From NCBI RefSeq assembly GCF_029193575.1, contig NZ_JARGCS010000008.1, forward strand, positions 233,098-297,097: a stretch of 64,000 bases of DNA, given 5' to 3'. This stretch comes from Pseudomonas entomophila. Its GTDB lineage: Bacteria > Pseudomonadota > Gammaproteobacteria > Pseudomonadales > Pseudomonadaceae. The position numbers and the translations under genes are program-made. The notes under the pieces were generated by a model. The model worked only from the letters and a program-made list of their open reading frames with translations, was not told the DNA's origin and searched no databases. Below are positions 17,329 to 25,748 of this stretch, piece after piece (position 1 is the stretch's first letter; every line of letters begins with the position of its first letter).

Positions 17329-17397
17329 GGCTGAGGCTCATAGCGAGAAATGCCGCCCAGCCTACGGGAGGGCCGCGCTGTGATGTAGACTCGCGCA

Positions 17398-17417
17398 ATT
17401 CAAATCATTTGTGAAAT
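17398..17417. promoter_or_regulatory. Imperfect palindrome before the LysR gene
   Basis: TTCAAATCATTTGTGAA is a gapped near-palindrome with a T-N11-A core, as in LysR operators. It ends 7 bases before the LysR start and lies between that gene and the divergent monooxygenase gene. Confidence 0.3.
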
Positions 17418-17423
17418 CAGGTC

Positions 17424-18350
17424 ATGCAAACCCGCATCAAGGACATCAACCGCTCTGGCGAGATGGAAGTGTTCACCGAAGTGGTGGCCGCTGGCACGTT
17501 TTCCGAGGCAGCACGGCGCCTGGACATGACGCCCTCGGCGGTGAGCAAGCTGGTCGCGCGCTTGGAGCAGCGCCTGGGCGCACGCCTGCTGCACCGCTCC
17601 ACGCGACGCCTGGAACTGACCGCCGAGGGTGAGCGCTTCCATGCCGAGAGCCTGCGTATTCTGGAGCAGATCGACAACGCCGAGCGCGACGTGGCCAACG
17701 CCGCCTGCCCCAGCGGGGTGATCCACGTCAGCAGCAACCTGCCGTTCGGCCTGCACTGCCTGGCGCCGCTGGTACCGGCGTTTCTCGACGCTTACCCGCA
17801 GATCAGCCTGAACCTGGAGCTGACCGACACCGTGGTCGACCTGCTCGAACGGCGCGCCGACGTCGCCATTCGCTCCGGCCCGCTCAAGGCTTCGCGCCTG
17901 GTGCAGCGCCACCTGGGGCGCAGCCGCTTGCGCACGGTGGCAGCGCCTGGCTACCTCGCGCGGCATGGCACGCCGCGCACGCCGACTGAGCTGCTGGCGC
18001 ATAACCGCCTGGATTTCGGTTTCCACCGGCATTCGCAGGCGTGGGTTTACCGCGACGAGCAGGGGCAGCGGGTGGAAGTCGCGCCACAGGGCAACCTGCA
18101 ACTGCATGATGGCGAGAGCATGCGCCAGTTGTGCATCGGTGGGGCGGGGGTGGCGCGCTTGGCGAATTTCCACGTGGGGGCGGACATCGACGCAGGGCGG
18201 CTGGTGCCGTTGCTCGATGCGTTTGCCGACGAGGGCGAAGAGGACGTGCTGCATGCGGTGTTCATCGGGCCGGGGCGGCAGTTGCCGCAGCGGGTGAGGG
18301 TGTTCATCGACTTTCTGGTGGAGCGGTTGGACACGCGGTACTTCCGCTAG
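17424..18350 (+). CDS. LysR-family transcriptional regulator
   Basis: A 308-residue regulator with an N-terminal winged helix-turn-helix (about 10-66, GTFSEAARRLDMTPSAVSK) and a periplasmic-binding-like effector domain. It ends VFIDFLVERLDTRYF, as in the large CrgA-like LysR group. It is divergent from the LLM oxidoreductase, the likely target. Start ATG 17424 has a weak CAGG upstream. Confidence 0.87.
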   Translation: MQTRIKDINRSGEMEVFTEVVAAGTFSEAARRLDMTPSAVSKLVARLEQRLGARLLHRSTRRLELTAEGERFHAESLRILEQIDNAERDVANAACPSGVIHVSSNLPFGLHCLAPLVPAFLDAYPQISLNLELTDTVVDLLERRADVAIRSGPLKASRLVQRHLGRSRLRTVAAPGYLARHGTPRTPTELLAHNRLDFGFHRHSQAWVYRDEQGQRVEVAPQGNLQLHDGESMRQLCIGGAGVARLANFHVGADIDAGRLVPLLDAFADEGEEDVLHAVFIGPGRQLPQRVRVFIDFLVERLDTRYFR

Positions 18351-18367
18351 GTTTGGGTGTGGCGCTC

Positions 18368-18390
18368 GGCCCTGTCGCGGGGCAGACCAC
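18368..18390. repeat. Single REP fragment
   Basis: GGCCCTGTCGCGGGGCAGACC matches half of a REP unit. It lies between two convergent LysR genes. Confidence 0.55.
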
Positions 18391-18400
18391 CGAACCCCCT

Positions 18401-19309
18401 TCAGCCCAGGCTCGCCTGCAGCGCCTCGACGAACACCCCCTCCGCCCGGCTGAGCCGCTGTTCGCGGTTCCACAGCAGATGGATGTCCACATCGGCGATG
18501 CCCTCGTGCGGCGGCAGTTTCCACAGCAGCCCGGCCTGCACGTCCGGCGCCACCACGTGCTCCGGCAGGCAGCCGATGCCGAACCCGGCGATCACCAGCC
18601 GGCGCACTTCCTCCAGGCTTGGCGACGAGGCGACGATCCGCCCCGAGAAGCCCTGCTGGTCACGGAAGATGGTCAACGGCGAGAGCATCCCGCCGATCTG
18701 GTCGCTGGTGAAACTGACGAAATTTTCCTTTTGCAGGTCGCCCTCCAACTGGCCGAACAGCGCATGGTGGCGGCCGCAGAAGAACGCATAGCGCTGACGC
18801 AGGAACAGGCGTTGCTCCAGGCGCGGCTGCGGCCGACGGCTGAGGCTCAGGCCGGCCGTGGCGGTCTTTTCCTGCAGGGCGGCGACGATGTCGGAGCTGC
18901 GCATCACGTCGATCTCCAGTTCCACCCGCGGGTGCTGGCGGTGAAAACCGGCGAGGAATTCGTCGAAGCGCGCGCAGACCACGCGGCTGATGGTCAGCAG
19001 GCGCACCTTGCCCACCACTTCGTCGGCCGGGTGCTCCAGCAGGCCGCTGATCTGCGACATCTGCCCATACACCTCACCGGCCAGTTGGAACAGTTGCTCG
19101 CCCATCTCGGTGAGTACGAAGCGTGGGCCGCGGCGGGCGATGAGCTGGCGCCCGAGTTGTTCTTCCAGGCGCTTGAGCGCCTGGCTCACCGCCGGCTGGG
19201 TCAGGTGCAGACGCGCGGCGGCGCGGCTGATGGACAGTTCCTGGCCAATCACCCGGAAGGTGCGCAGCAGGTTCCAGTCGAGGCGGTCGTTGAGCAGGCG
19301 GTCGGGCAT
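18401..19309 (-). CDS. LysR-family transcriptional regulator
   Basis: A 302-residue regulator with a winged helix-turn-helix near residues 12-70 (LSISRAAARLHLTQPAVSQAL) and an effector domain (FVSFTSDQIGG, VIAGFGIGCLPEHV). It is divergent from the transporter/amidohydrolase/deacetylase operon across a 190-base, AT-rich region that includes a promoter candidate (19361-19389) and three CTAAT elements at 19318, 19334 and 19365. It most likely regulates that operon. Confidence 0.87.
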   Translation of the reverse strand: MPDRLLNDRLDWNLLRTFRVIGQELSISRAAARLHLTQPAVSQALKRLEEQLGRQLIARRGPRFVLTEMGEQLFQLAGEVYGQMSQISGLLEHPADEVVGKVRLLTISRVVCARFDEFLAGFHRQHPRVELEIDVMRSSDIVAALQEKTATAGLSLSRRPQPRLEQRLFLRQRYAFFCGRHHALFGQLEGDLQKENFVSFTSDQIGGMLSPLTIFRDQQGFSGRIVASSPSLEEVRRLVIAGFGIGCLPEHVVAPDVQAGLLWKLPPHEGIADVDIHLLWNREQRLSRAEGVFVEALQASLG

Positions 19310-19360
19310 GGCGGGCTCTAATAATAACCAGGGCTAATAGTTCGAATAATAAATAGAAAA

Positions 19361-19389
19361 TTGACTAATCATAGCCCCGGGTCGATAAA
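19361..19389 (+). promoter_or_regulatory. Candidate promoter of the MHS transporter operon
   Basis: TTGACT (19361-19366) and GATAAA (19384-19389) are 17 bases apart, a good sigma-70 layout about 110 bases before the transporter start. The third CTAAT element overlaps the -35, a place where the divergent LysR protein could act. Confidence 0.45.
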
Positions 19390-19499
19390 TCTGTTCCAGC
19401 AGCGGTGGATTCATCGCCAACACCAACCGAGGCGTCGAAGAGCGCCCCCCGTGATCCCAACGACCTCCTGCCAGAAAAACAACCAAAGGAGCCAGCCCC

Positions 19500-20804
19500 A
19501 TGAAGCCATCCGCTTCGCCCCAGCCACGCCGCGCTGCGACCGCCGCGTTCATCGGCACCATGATCGAGTGGTACGACTTCTACATCTATGCCACCGCCGC
19601 CGCGCTGGTGTTCGGTGCCTTGTTCTTCCCCTCCGACAACAGCCTGTTCAGCACCATGGCCGCGTTCGGCACCTTCGCCGTGGGCTTCTTCGCCCGCCCC
19701 CTGGGCGGGCTGGTGTTCGGTCATGTGGGTGACCGCATCGGGCGCAAGAAGTCGCTGGTCATTACCCTGGTGATGATGGGCGTGGTCACCGTGTGCATCG
19801 GCCTGCTGCCGACCTATGCGCAGATCGGCGCCACCGCGCCGGTGCTGCTGATCCTGCTGCGCATCGTCCAAGGCATCGCCGTGGGCGGCGAGTGGGGCGG
19901 CGCGGTGCTGATGGCTGGCGAGCATGCGCCCAAGGGGCGGCGCACCTTCTTTGCCTCGTTCGCCCAACTGGGCAGCCCGGCGGGCCTGATCCTCTCGCTG
20001 CTGGCCTTCGGCCTGGTCACCCGTCTGCCTGAAGAAGAGCTGATGAGCTGGGGCTGGCGCGTGCCGTTCCTGGCCAGCGCCTTGCTGCTGGTGGTGGGCC
20101 TGGCGATTCGCCTGGGGGTCAACGAATCGCCGGAGTTCCTCGCCAGCCGCGAGCAGGCCGAGAAGACCCGGCGCAAGGAACAGGCCCCCGTGCTCGAGGT
20201 GTTGCGCACCGCCTGGCGCCCGCTGCTGTTGTGCATCGGTGCCAACACCTTGGGCATCGCCGGGGTCTATTTCACCAACACCTTCATGATCAGCTACACC
20301 ACCACCCAGTTGCATCTGGAGCGCTCGCTGATTCTCGAATGCCTGTTCTTCGTGGCGATCATCCAGTTCTGCGTGCAGCCGCTGGCCGCCTGGCTCGCGG
20401 AAAAAATCGGCGCCACGCGCTTCCTGGCCTTGGTGGCACTGCTGGCGATGGCCTCGCCGTACCCGATGTTCGTGCTGGTCGGCAGCGGCCAGGGGCCGCT
20501 GATCGTGCTTGGCATCGCCCTGGCGGCGATCTGCATGGCGTCGTTCTACGCGGTGATCGCCGGCTACGTCAGCGGCCTGTTCGACACCCGCGTGCGCTAC
20601 ACCGCGATCTCCATGGCCTATCAGGTGTGCGGCGCCATCGCCGGCGGGCTGACGCCGTTGATCGGCACCTGGCTGGCCCACCAATTCACTGGCCAGTGGT
20701 GGCCGATGGCCCTGTTCTACAGCGTGATCGCCAGCATTTCGCTGGTCTGCGTACTCGCCCTGGCGCGCCAGTACGCCCGCAGCCAGCAGCTCGAGCTGGC
20801 TTGA
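19500..20804 (+). CDS. MFS transporter, metabolite:H+ symporter (MHS) family
   Basis: A 434-residue protein with twelve predicted helices. MHS signatures include GTMIEWYDFYIYATAAA at the first helix, GHVGDRIGRKKSLV in loop 2-3 and the acidic/basic pattern of ShiA/KgtP-like symporters. It imports a small organic or amino acid. It heads an operon with an M20 amidohydrolase (28-base gap) and a polyamine deacetylase, so an N-acylated amine or carbamoyl amino acid is a reasonable guess for the substrate. Confidence 0.87.
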   Translation: MKPSASPQPRRAATAAFIGTMIEWYDFYIYATAAALVFGALFFPSDNSLFSTMAAFGTFAVGFFARPLGGLVFGHVGDRIGRKKSLVITLVMMGVVTVCIGLLPTYAQIGATAPVLLILLRIVQGIAVGGEWGGAVLMAGEHAPKGRRTFFASFAQLGSPAGLILSLLAFGLVTRLPEEELMSWGWRVPFLASALLLVVGLAIRLGVNESPEFLASREQAEKTRRKEQAPVLEVLRTAWRPLLLCIGANTLGIAGVYFTNTFMISYTTTQLHLERSLILECLFFVAIIQFCVQPLAAWLAEKIGATRFLALVALLAMASPYPMFVLVGSGQGPLIVLGIALAAICMASFYAVIAGYVSGLFDTRVRYTAISMAYQVCGAIAGGLTPLIGTWLAHQFTGQWWPMALFYSVIASISLVCVLALARQYARSQQLELA

Positions 20805-20832
20805 TTCAACCGATTCGACTGGAGTACCCGCA

Positions 20833-22071
20833 ATGTTGAAAAGTAACGGCGAACGCCTGTGGGCGAGCCTGATGGCCATGGCCGAGGTCGGTGCCACCGC
20901 CCGTGGCGGCAGTTGCCGCCTGGCCTTGAGCGACGAGGACAAGGCGGGCCGCGAGCTGTTCGCCCAGTGGTGCCGCGAGGCCGGCCTTGCGCTGTCGGTG
21001 GACGCCATCGGCAACCTGTTCGCCCGTCGCGCCGGCCTCGACCCCGACGCCGCCCCGGTGATGATGGGCAGCCACCTCGACACGCAGCCCGAAGGCGGCC
21101 GCTTCGACGGCGTCTACGGCGTGTTGGCGGGCCTCGAGGTGGTGCGCCGTCTGAACGACCTCGGCATCCACACCCGCAAGCCGTTGGAGATCGCCGTGTG
21201 GACCAACGAGGAAGGCGCCCGCTTCACCCCGGCGATGTTCGGCTCGGCGGTGTTCACCGGTACCCTGGCGCTGGACGAGGCGCTGGCGATTCGCGATGCC
21301 GAGGGCATCAGCGTCGCCGCCGAACTGCAACGCCTCGGCTATGCCGGCCAGCGCCCGCTGGGCGGCGAGGTGGACGCCTATTTCGAGGCGCATATCGAAC
21401 AAGGGCCCATCCTCGAAGACAACCGCACATGCATCGGCGTGGTCAGTGGCGGCCAGGCGATCCGCTGGCTCGACGTCACGCTCGAAGGCCAGGCCGCCCA
21501 CGCCGGCACCACGCCCATGGCGCTGCGCAAGGACGCCCTGTACGGCGCCGCGCGGATGATCCAGGCGGTCGAGCAACTGGCCGCCGGCTTCGCCCCCGAG
21601 GGGCTGACCACGGTGGGCGAACTGAGCATCGCCAAATCTTCGCGCAATACCATTCCCGGCCTGCTGCGCTTCACCGTCGACCTGCGCCACCACCGCGACG
21701 AAGCCATCGAGGCCATGGAGCGCGACCTTGGTCGCCTGTTCCAGGCCATCGCCGCCCAGCGCGGCCTGAAGGTGAACATCGAGCGGCATTGGATCAGCCC
21801 GGCCACGCCGTTCGATGCCGACTGCGTCGCCGCCGTGCAACAGGCAGTGGACGGCCTGGGCTACAGCCAGCAGCGGATCGTCAGCGGCGCGGGTCACGAC
21901 GCCATCCTGCTGGCGCGCTACTGCCCGACGGCGATGGTGTTCATCCCCTGTGTCGGCGGCTTGAGCCACAACGAAGCCGAAGACGTGCTGCCGGAGGATG
22001 CCCGCCAGGGCGCCGATGTGCTGCTCAATGCCGTGCTGGCCCGCGCCGGCCGTGTCGAAGGAGACGCCTGA
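20833..22071 (+). CDS. M20-family Zn-dependent amidohydrolase (carbamoylase/allantoate type)
   Basis: A 412-residue hydrolase. Metal ligands lie in GSHLDTQPEGGRFDG, TNEEGARF and the C-terminal GLSHNEAE. The dimerisation domain carries GQAAHAGTTPM and an arginine-containing RNTIPG segment. The family removes the carbamoyl group from N-carbamoyl-L-amino acids, or releases ammonia from allantoate. It overlaps the next gene by 1 base. The reaction is known for the family; the actual substrate here is inferred only as an N-substituted amino acid taken up by the upstream symporter. Confidence 0.85.
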   Translation: MLKSNGERLWASLMAMAEVGATARGGSCRLALSDEDKAGRELFAQWCREAGLALSVDAIGNLFARRAGLDPDAAPVMMGSHLDTQPEGGRFDGVYGVLAGLEVVRRLNDLGIHTRKPLEIAVWTNEEGARFTPAMFGSAVFTGTLALDEALAIRDAEGISVAAELQRLGYAGQRPLGGEVDAYFEAHIEQGPILEDNRTCIGVVSGGQAIRWLDVTLEGQAAHAGTTPMALRKDALYGAARMIQAVEQLAAGFAPEGLTTVGELSIAKSSRNTIPGLLRFTVDLRHHRDEAIEAMERDLGRLFQAIAAQRGLKVNIERHWISPATPFDADCVAAVQQAVDGLGYSQQRIVSGAGHDAILLARYCPTAMVFIPCVGGLSHNEAEDVLPEDARQGADVLLNAVLARAGRVEGDA

Positions 22072-23093
22072 TGCGTTGCTATTTCCACCCCGAGCAACTG
22101 TTGCACCACCCGCGCAGCTACTACTCCCGGGGCGCCATGCGCACGCCCCAGGAAGTGCCCGAGCGCGCCCAGCGCCTGTTGCAAGCCGCCAAGGACCTGG
22201 GCTTCGACATCCGCCAGCCGGGCGATGCCGGCCTGGCGCCGCTCAAGGCCGTGCACGGCGAGGCGTACCTGACCTTCCTGGCAGAGGCCCATGCGCGCTG
22301 GAAGGAGGTGCCCGAGGATTGGGGCGAAGAGGTGATGTCGAACATCTTCGTGCGTGAGCCCAACGCCCTGCGCGGCATCCTGGCCCAGGCCGGGCGCTAC
22401 CTGGCTGACGGCAGTTGCCCGGTGGGCGAACAGACTTGGCGCTCAGCCTACTGGTCGGCGCAGAGCGCGCTGGCCGGCGCCCAAGCGATCGTCGATGGCG
22501 AGCCGGCGGCCTACGCGTTGTGCCGCCCACCGGGGCACCATGCGCGTTTCGATGCCGCAGGAGGCTTCTGCTACCTGAACAACGCCGCGATCGCCGCCCA
22601 GGCCCTGCGTGGGCGCTATGCACGGGTGGCGGTGCTGGACACCGACATGCACCACGGTCAGGGGATTCAGGAAATCTTCTACGAGCGCAGCGATGTGCTG
22701 TACGTGTCGGTGCATGGCGACCCGACCAATTTCTACCCTGGCGTGGCGGGCTTCGCCGATGAGCGTGGGGCGGGCGAGGGGGCGGGGTACAACCTCAACC
22801 TGCCCATGGCGCACGGGGCCAGCGAGGCTGACTTCATGGGGCAGTTGGAGGTCGCGCTGGATGCCATCCAGGATTTCGGCGCGCAGGTGCTGGTGTTGTC
22901 GCTGGGGTTCGATATCTATGAGCTCGACCCACAGAGCAAAGTGGCGGTGACGACTGCGGGGTTCGCCGAGTTGGGCGAGCGGATTCGCGGGTTGCGCCTG
23001 CCGTGCCTGATCGTGCAGGAGGGGGGGTATCACCTGGAGAGCTTGGAGGCCAATGCGGCGGCGTTCTTTGGGCAGAAAGGCGACTGGCGCTGA
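22071..23093 (+). CDS. Histone-deacetylase-family acetylpolyamine amidohydrolase
   Basis: A 340-residue class II HDAC-like enzyme. The active-site histidine pair is in RPPGHHARFDAAGGFCYLNN, the zinc ligands in DTDMHHGQG, and the aspartate/tyrosine region in LSLGFDIYELDP and QEGGYH. Pseudomonas members of this family deacetylate N-acetylputrescine, cadaverine and similar polyamines. It starts on the stop codon of the M20 gene, so the three genes form one catabolic operon for acetylated or carbamoylated amines. Confidence 0.87.
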   Translation: MRCYFHPEQLLHHPRSYYSRGAMRTPQEVPERAQRLLQAAKDLGFDIRQPGDAGLAPLKAVHGEAYLTFLAEAHARWKEVPEDWGEEVMSNIFVREPNALRGILAQAGRYLADGSCPVGEQTWRSAYWSAQSALAGAQAIVDGEPAAYALCRPPGHHARFDAAGGFCYLNNAAIAAQALRGRYARVAVLDTDMHHGQGIQEIFYERSDVLYVSVHGDPTNFYPGVAGFADERGAGEGAGYNLNLPMAHGASEADFMGQLEVALDAIQDFGAQVLVLSLGFDIYELDPQSKVAVTTAGFAELGERIRGLRLPCLIVQEGGYHLESLEANAAAFFGQKGDWR

Positions 23094-23167
23094 AGGCTGA
23101 ATGAGGGGTCCAATGGCCAGGTTCTTCATGAGGGTGCACCCAATAGCAGGCGTAAGGGGACTCGGCC

Positions 23168-23530
23168 CTACTCGAACACACACTTGTTTTCGAGGACGAA
23201 TGCCGGGGAGTACCACTTCGGACCTTTCACGTACGCACCGTTTTCCTGCTTGATGAGGCCTTGCGTACTCATGTCGCTGACGAGGCTCATCAAACCGTGG
23301 TTATCCAGTACAAACACCCACTGGTTTCGGTTGTAGAGGCCATCGAGGCGTGGGTGGGAAATGCCGGCTCCTTGTACGAGGAACAGGATCACATCGACCG
23401 GTGTTTGGTAATCTTCCAGCGTAGCGGTATGCGTGTCGTTCCATGTTTTTCCTCCATCTCCACTGGCATCGCGGCGGCGATCGTGGTGGTGATGGGCGTG
23501 GTGCACCAACTGCGTACCAGCAAGCGCCAT
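23168..23530 (-). CDS. Hypothetical protein, possibly a remnant
   Basis: An open frame of 120 residues with no family I recognise. Residues about 40-120 look like a real globular protein (aromatic-rich, with RNQWVFVLDNHG and KGPKWYSPAFVLENK) and are AT-richer than the surroundings. The first 35 residues are His/Arg-rich and look non-native. On the opposite strand, the same stretch reads as a membrane helix with a basic tail ending at 23533. The locus may therefore be a join of two gene fragments. An orphan immunity-like protein is one possibility; I would not assign a function. Confidence 0.4.
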   Translation of the reverse strand: MALAGTQLVHHAHHHHDRRRDASGDGGKTWNDTHTATLEDYQTPVDVILFLVQGAGISHPRLDGLYNRNQWVFVLDNHGLMSLVSDMSTQGLIKQENGAYVKGPKWYSPAFVLENKCVFE

Positions 23531-23593
23531 TGAGTGGAGGGGGCTGCTATGCGGCCCTTGCTCGACACAAGGCCGCTCCCACAGGCCCCTGTA

Positions 23594-24328
23594 TCACTTT
23601 CGCGTCACCCAGGTGAGCCACCCGGTGTAATGGCTCACCTCGATCGGCAGCCCGGCCTGCAACAGGCCCAACGCCTGGTCGCTGTCATCCAGCGGCAGGT
23701 CCTCGCTGACCCGCAGCCCCTCCAGGGCCTGGCGATCGAACAGCAGCAAGCCCTGACGATGCCGTGCCAGGCGCTCCAAGGCTTGGGTCAGCGGTTGCCC
23801 GTCGCCGGGCAGCCGTTGCAGGTACCACTCGGCCTGACGGGTGCCGACGTCGAAGCGGCTCACCGTCCCTGGCGAGCGCGCCTTGAAACGCAACTGCTGG
23901 CCGCGTTCGAGCGAGACATGCCGGCCATCGCCCTCCAGCTCGACCCGGCCTTGCAGCACGCTGACCTCGGTGACCTCTTCCAGGCGCTCGACGATCACCT
24001 GCGCATCCAGCGGCCGCAGGTTGCCCTGGGGCGTCTCGATGCGGAACGGGCGGGTGTCGCCGTGGGCCACTTCCAGCAGCACCTGGCCTTTGAGCAGTCG
24101 CAGGTGGCGTTGCGCGGTGTCGAAGGTCAGGTCCACGGCGGAGCTGGCGTCCAGGGTCAGCAGGCTGCCGTCCTCCAACTGCCGGGTGACGCGGTTCTGG
24201 CTGTCGGTGGACAGGTCGGCCAGCTCGAAACCCTGGCCCATCCAGGGCGAGGCGAGCAAGGCGCTGGCGCCGATCAGGGCGAGGATCGCCAAGGGCAGGG
24301 CGAGGTGTCGCAGAGGCAGTGGTTTCAT
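23594..24328 (-). CDS. FecR-domain protein lacking the cytoplasmic anti-sigma domain
   Basis: A 244-residue protein that starts directly with a membrane helix (about 8-28). A FecR domain follows (LEDGSLLTLDASSAVDL, FRIETPQGNLRPLDAQVIVE, LERGQQLRFK) and a C-terminal secretin/TonB-receptor-N-like segment. Normal FecR proteins have about 80 cytoplasmic residues (DUF4880) that hold the sigma factor; they are absent, and no upstream frame encodes them. No FecI-type sigma gene or TonB receptor adjoins. It is either a truncated remnant or a FecR-like protein that no longer controls a sigma factor. Confidence 0.7.
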   Translation of the reverse strand: MKPLPLRHLALPLAILALIGASALLASPWMGQGFELADLSTDSQNRVTRQLEDGSLLTLDASSAVDLTFDTAQRHLRLLKGQVLLEVAHGDTRPFRIETPQGNLRPLDAQVIVERLEEVTEVSVLQGRVELEGDGRHVSLERGQQLRFKARSPGTVSRFDVGTRQAEWYLQRLPGDGQPLTQALERLARHRQGLLLFDRQALEGLRVSEDLPLDDSDQALGLLQAGLPIEVSHYTGWLTWVTRK

Positions 24329-24387
24329 GGGCGTGCTGATGTGTGGGGTGTTGGTGGACTGACCGTAAGCATAGGTGGTCGGTTCCG

Positions 24388-24416
24388 ACCCTTCGCGGGG
24401 CGAGCCCGCTCACAGC
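24388..24416. repeat. Single REP fragment
   Basis: CCCTTCGCGGGGCGAGCCCG matches a REP unit in the gap between the FecR-like gene and tam. Confidence 0.55.
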
Positions 24417-24538
24417 TGGCCCGCCGTCCATGAAAGCGGTGCTGTACCAGTAGGCGCGCGCCAGCCCCGCAATCGGAGCGCCACGAACACCACAAAACGC
24501 TTATGCTAGAGGCTCCACTCGCCAACGGAGCCCTTCTC

Positions 24539-25303
24539 ATGGCTTGGTCCGCCACCCAGTATTCCCTCTTCGAACACGAACGTACCCGCGCTGTGCGCGA
24601 CCTGCTCGCCGCCGTGCCGAGCCGTCCGGTGCACCACGCCACCGACCTGGGCTGCGGCCCGGGCAACTCCACCGAAGTGCTGATCGAGCGCTTCCCCGAC
24701 GCCCTGGTCAGTGCCCTGGACAGCGACCCGGACATGATCGAAAAAGCCAAGCTGCGGATGCCGCTGGTGCGCAGCGAAATCGCCGACATTTCCACCTGGG
24801 AAGCCGACCAGCCCCAGGACCTGATCCTCGCCAACGCATCCTTGCAGTGGGTACCGGACCACCGTGCTCTCTACCCGCACCTGATCCGCCAGTTGGCCCA
24901 GGGCGGCAGCCTGGCGGTGCAGACCCCGGACAACCTCGACGAGCCCGCCCATCGGCGCATGCGCGAGATCGCCAGCCAAGGCCCATGGGCCGACAAGTTC
25001 GCCGGTTTCTCCCTGCCGCCGCGGCACAACGGCGCGTTCTACTACGACCTGCTCAGCCCACTGTGCGCGCGGGTGGACGTGTGGCGTACCACCTACCACC
25101 ACCCATTGGCTGGCGGTGCCGAGGCCGTGGTGGAGTGGTTCAAGGGCTCGGGGTTGCGGCCGTACCTGGCACGCCTGGATGAGCAGGAGCGCGAGGACTT
25201 CCTGCAGCTGTACCTGCAGGCCATGCAACAGGACTACCCGACCGCCAGCGACGGCAAGGTGCTGTTGCCGTTCCCGCGGCTATTCGTGGTAGCGACGCGC
25301 TAG
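24539..25303 (+). CDS. tam: Trans-aconitate 2-methyltransferase
   Basis: A 254-residue SAM-dependent methyltransferase. It starts MAWSATQYSLFEHERTR as Tam does, with SAM motif I TDLGCGPGNSTE, the acidic LDSDPDMIEKA and the post-motif ANASLQWVPDH. It methylates trans-aconitate, a by-product that inhibits the TCA cycle. Cytoplasmic. CGGAG lies about 9 bases before ATG 24539. Its 3' end overlaps the convergent DUF2784 gene by 24 bases. Confidence 0.88.
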   Translation: MAWSATQYSLFEHERTRAVRDLLAAVPSRPVHHATDLGCGPGNSTEVLIERFPDALVSALDSDPDMIEKAKLRMPLVRSEIADISTWEADQPQDLILANASLQWVPDHRALYPHLIRQLAQGGSLAVQTPDNLDEPAHRRMREIASQGPWADKFAGFSLPPRHNGAFYYDLLSPLCARVDVWRTTYHHPLAGGAEAVVEWFKGSGLRPYLARLDEQEREDFLQLYLQAMQQDYPTASDGKVLLPFPRLFVVATR

Positions 25304-25654
25304 GCGCCACAGCACGTAGCCGTAGACGCCGAGGTTCAGGGCCAGGGCCACGCTGCCCAGCAGCACCTGGACCTGCGGCGTCAACCCGGCCGGGTAGATC
25401 AACGGCCAGATGTAGTGCTCGACGAAACCGCCCTGGTAGCCAGCCTGGCCGGCGGCCTGGCGCATGCGGTTCTCCCAGTCGGTCAGCGGGCATTCCAGGT
25501 GCAGGCATTCCACCGCCAGGCCCCAGGCCAGGGCGGGCAGGTGCAGGAGCAGAGCGCCATGCCAGCGCAGCACCAGCAGGCCGCCGAACAGCACCAGCAG
25601 GATGAAGGCCAGGTGCAGGAGGACCAAGGTGTCGGCGCTGAGGCGGTAGAGCAT
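25280..25654 (-). CDS. DUF2784 membrane protein
   Basis: A 124-residue inner-membrane protein with three or four hydrophobic segments. The DUF2784 pattern is clear: TLVLLHLAFILLVLFGG, AVECLHLECPLTDWENRMR with conserved cysteines, and GFVEHYIWPLIYP. The function is unknown. I chose ATG 25654, which gives the family-typical start. The gene ends inside tam on the other strand. Confidence 0.82.
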   Translation of the reverse strand: MLYRLSADTLVLLHLAFILLVLFGGLLVLRWHGALLLHLPALAWGLAVECLHLECPLTDWENRMRQAAGQAGYQGGFVEHYIWPLIYPAGLTPQVQVLLGSVALALNLGVYGYVLWRLARRYHE

Positions 25655-25748
25655 GGCGGGGTGAGACGCTGGGGGGAGATGCCTATCAGCATAGGCGGGT
25701 TTGCGTAAGGTCTGCGCCAGCGGCCATCGCGGGTCAAGCTCCAACCCC

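Noticed and set aside
23588..23597. TGTATC near the end of the FecR-like gene
   Set aside because: Single hexamer without the tandem partner; a chance match to the motif of the left-end locus.
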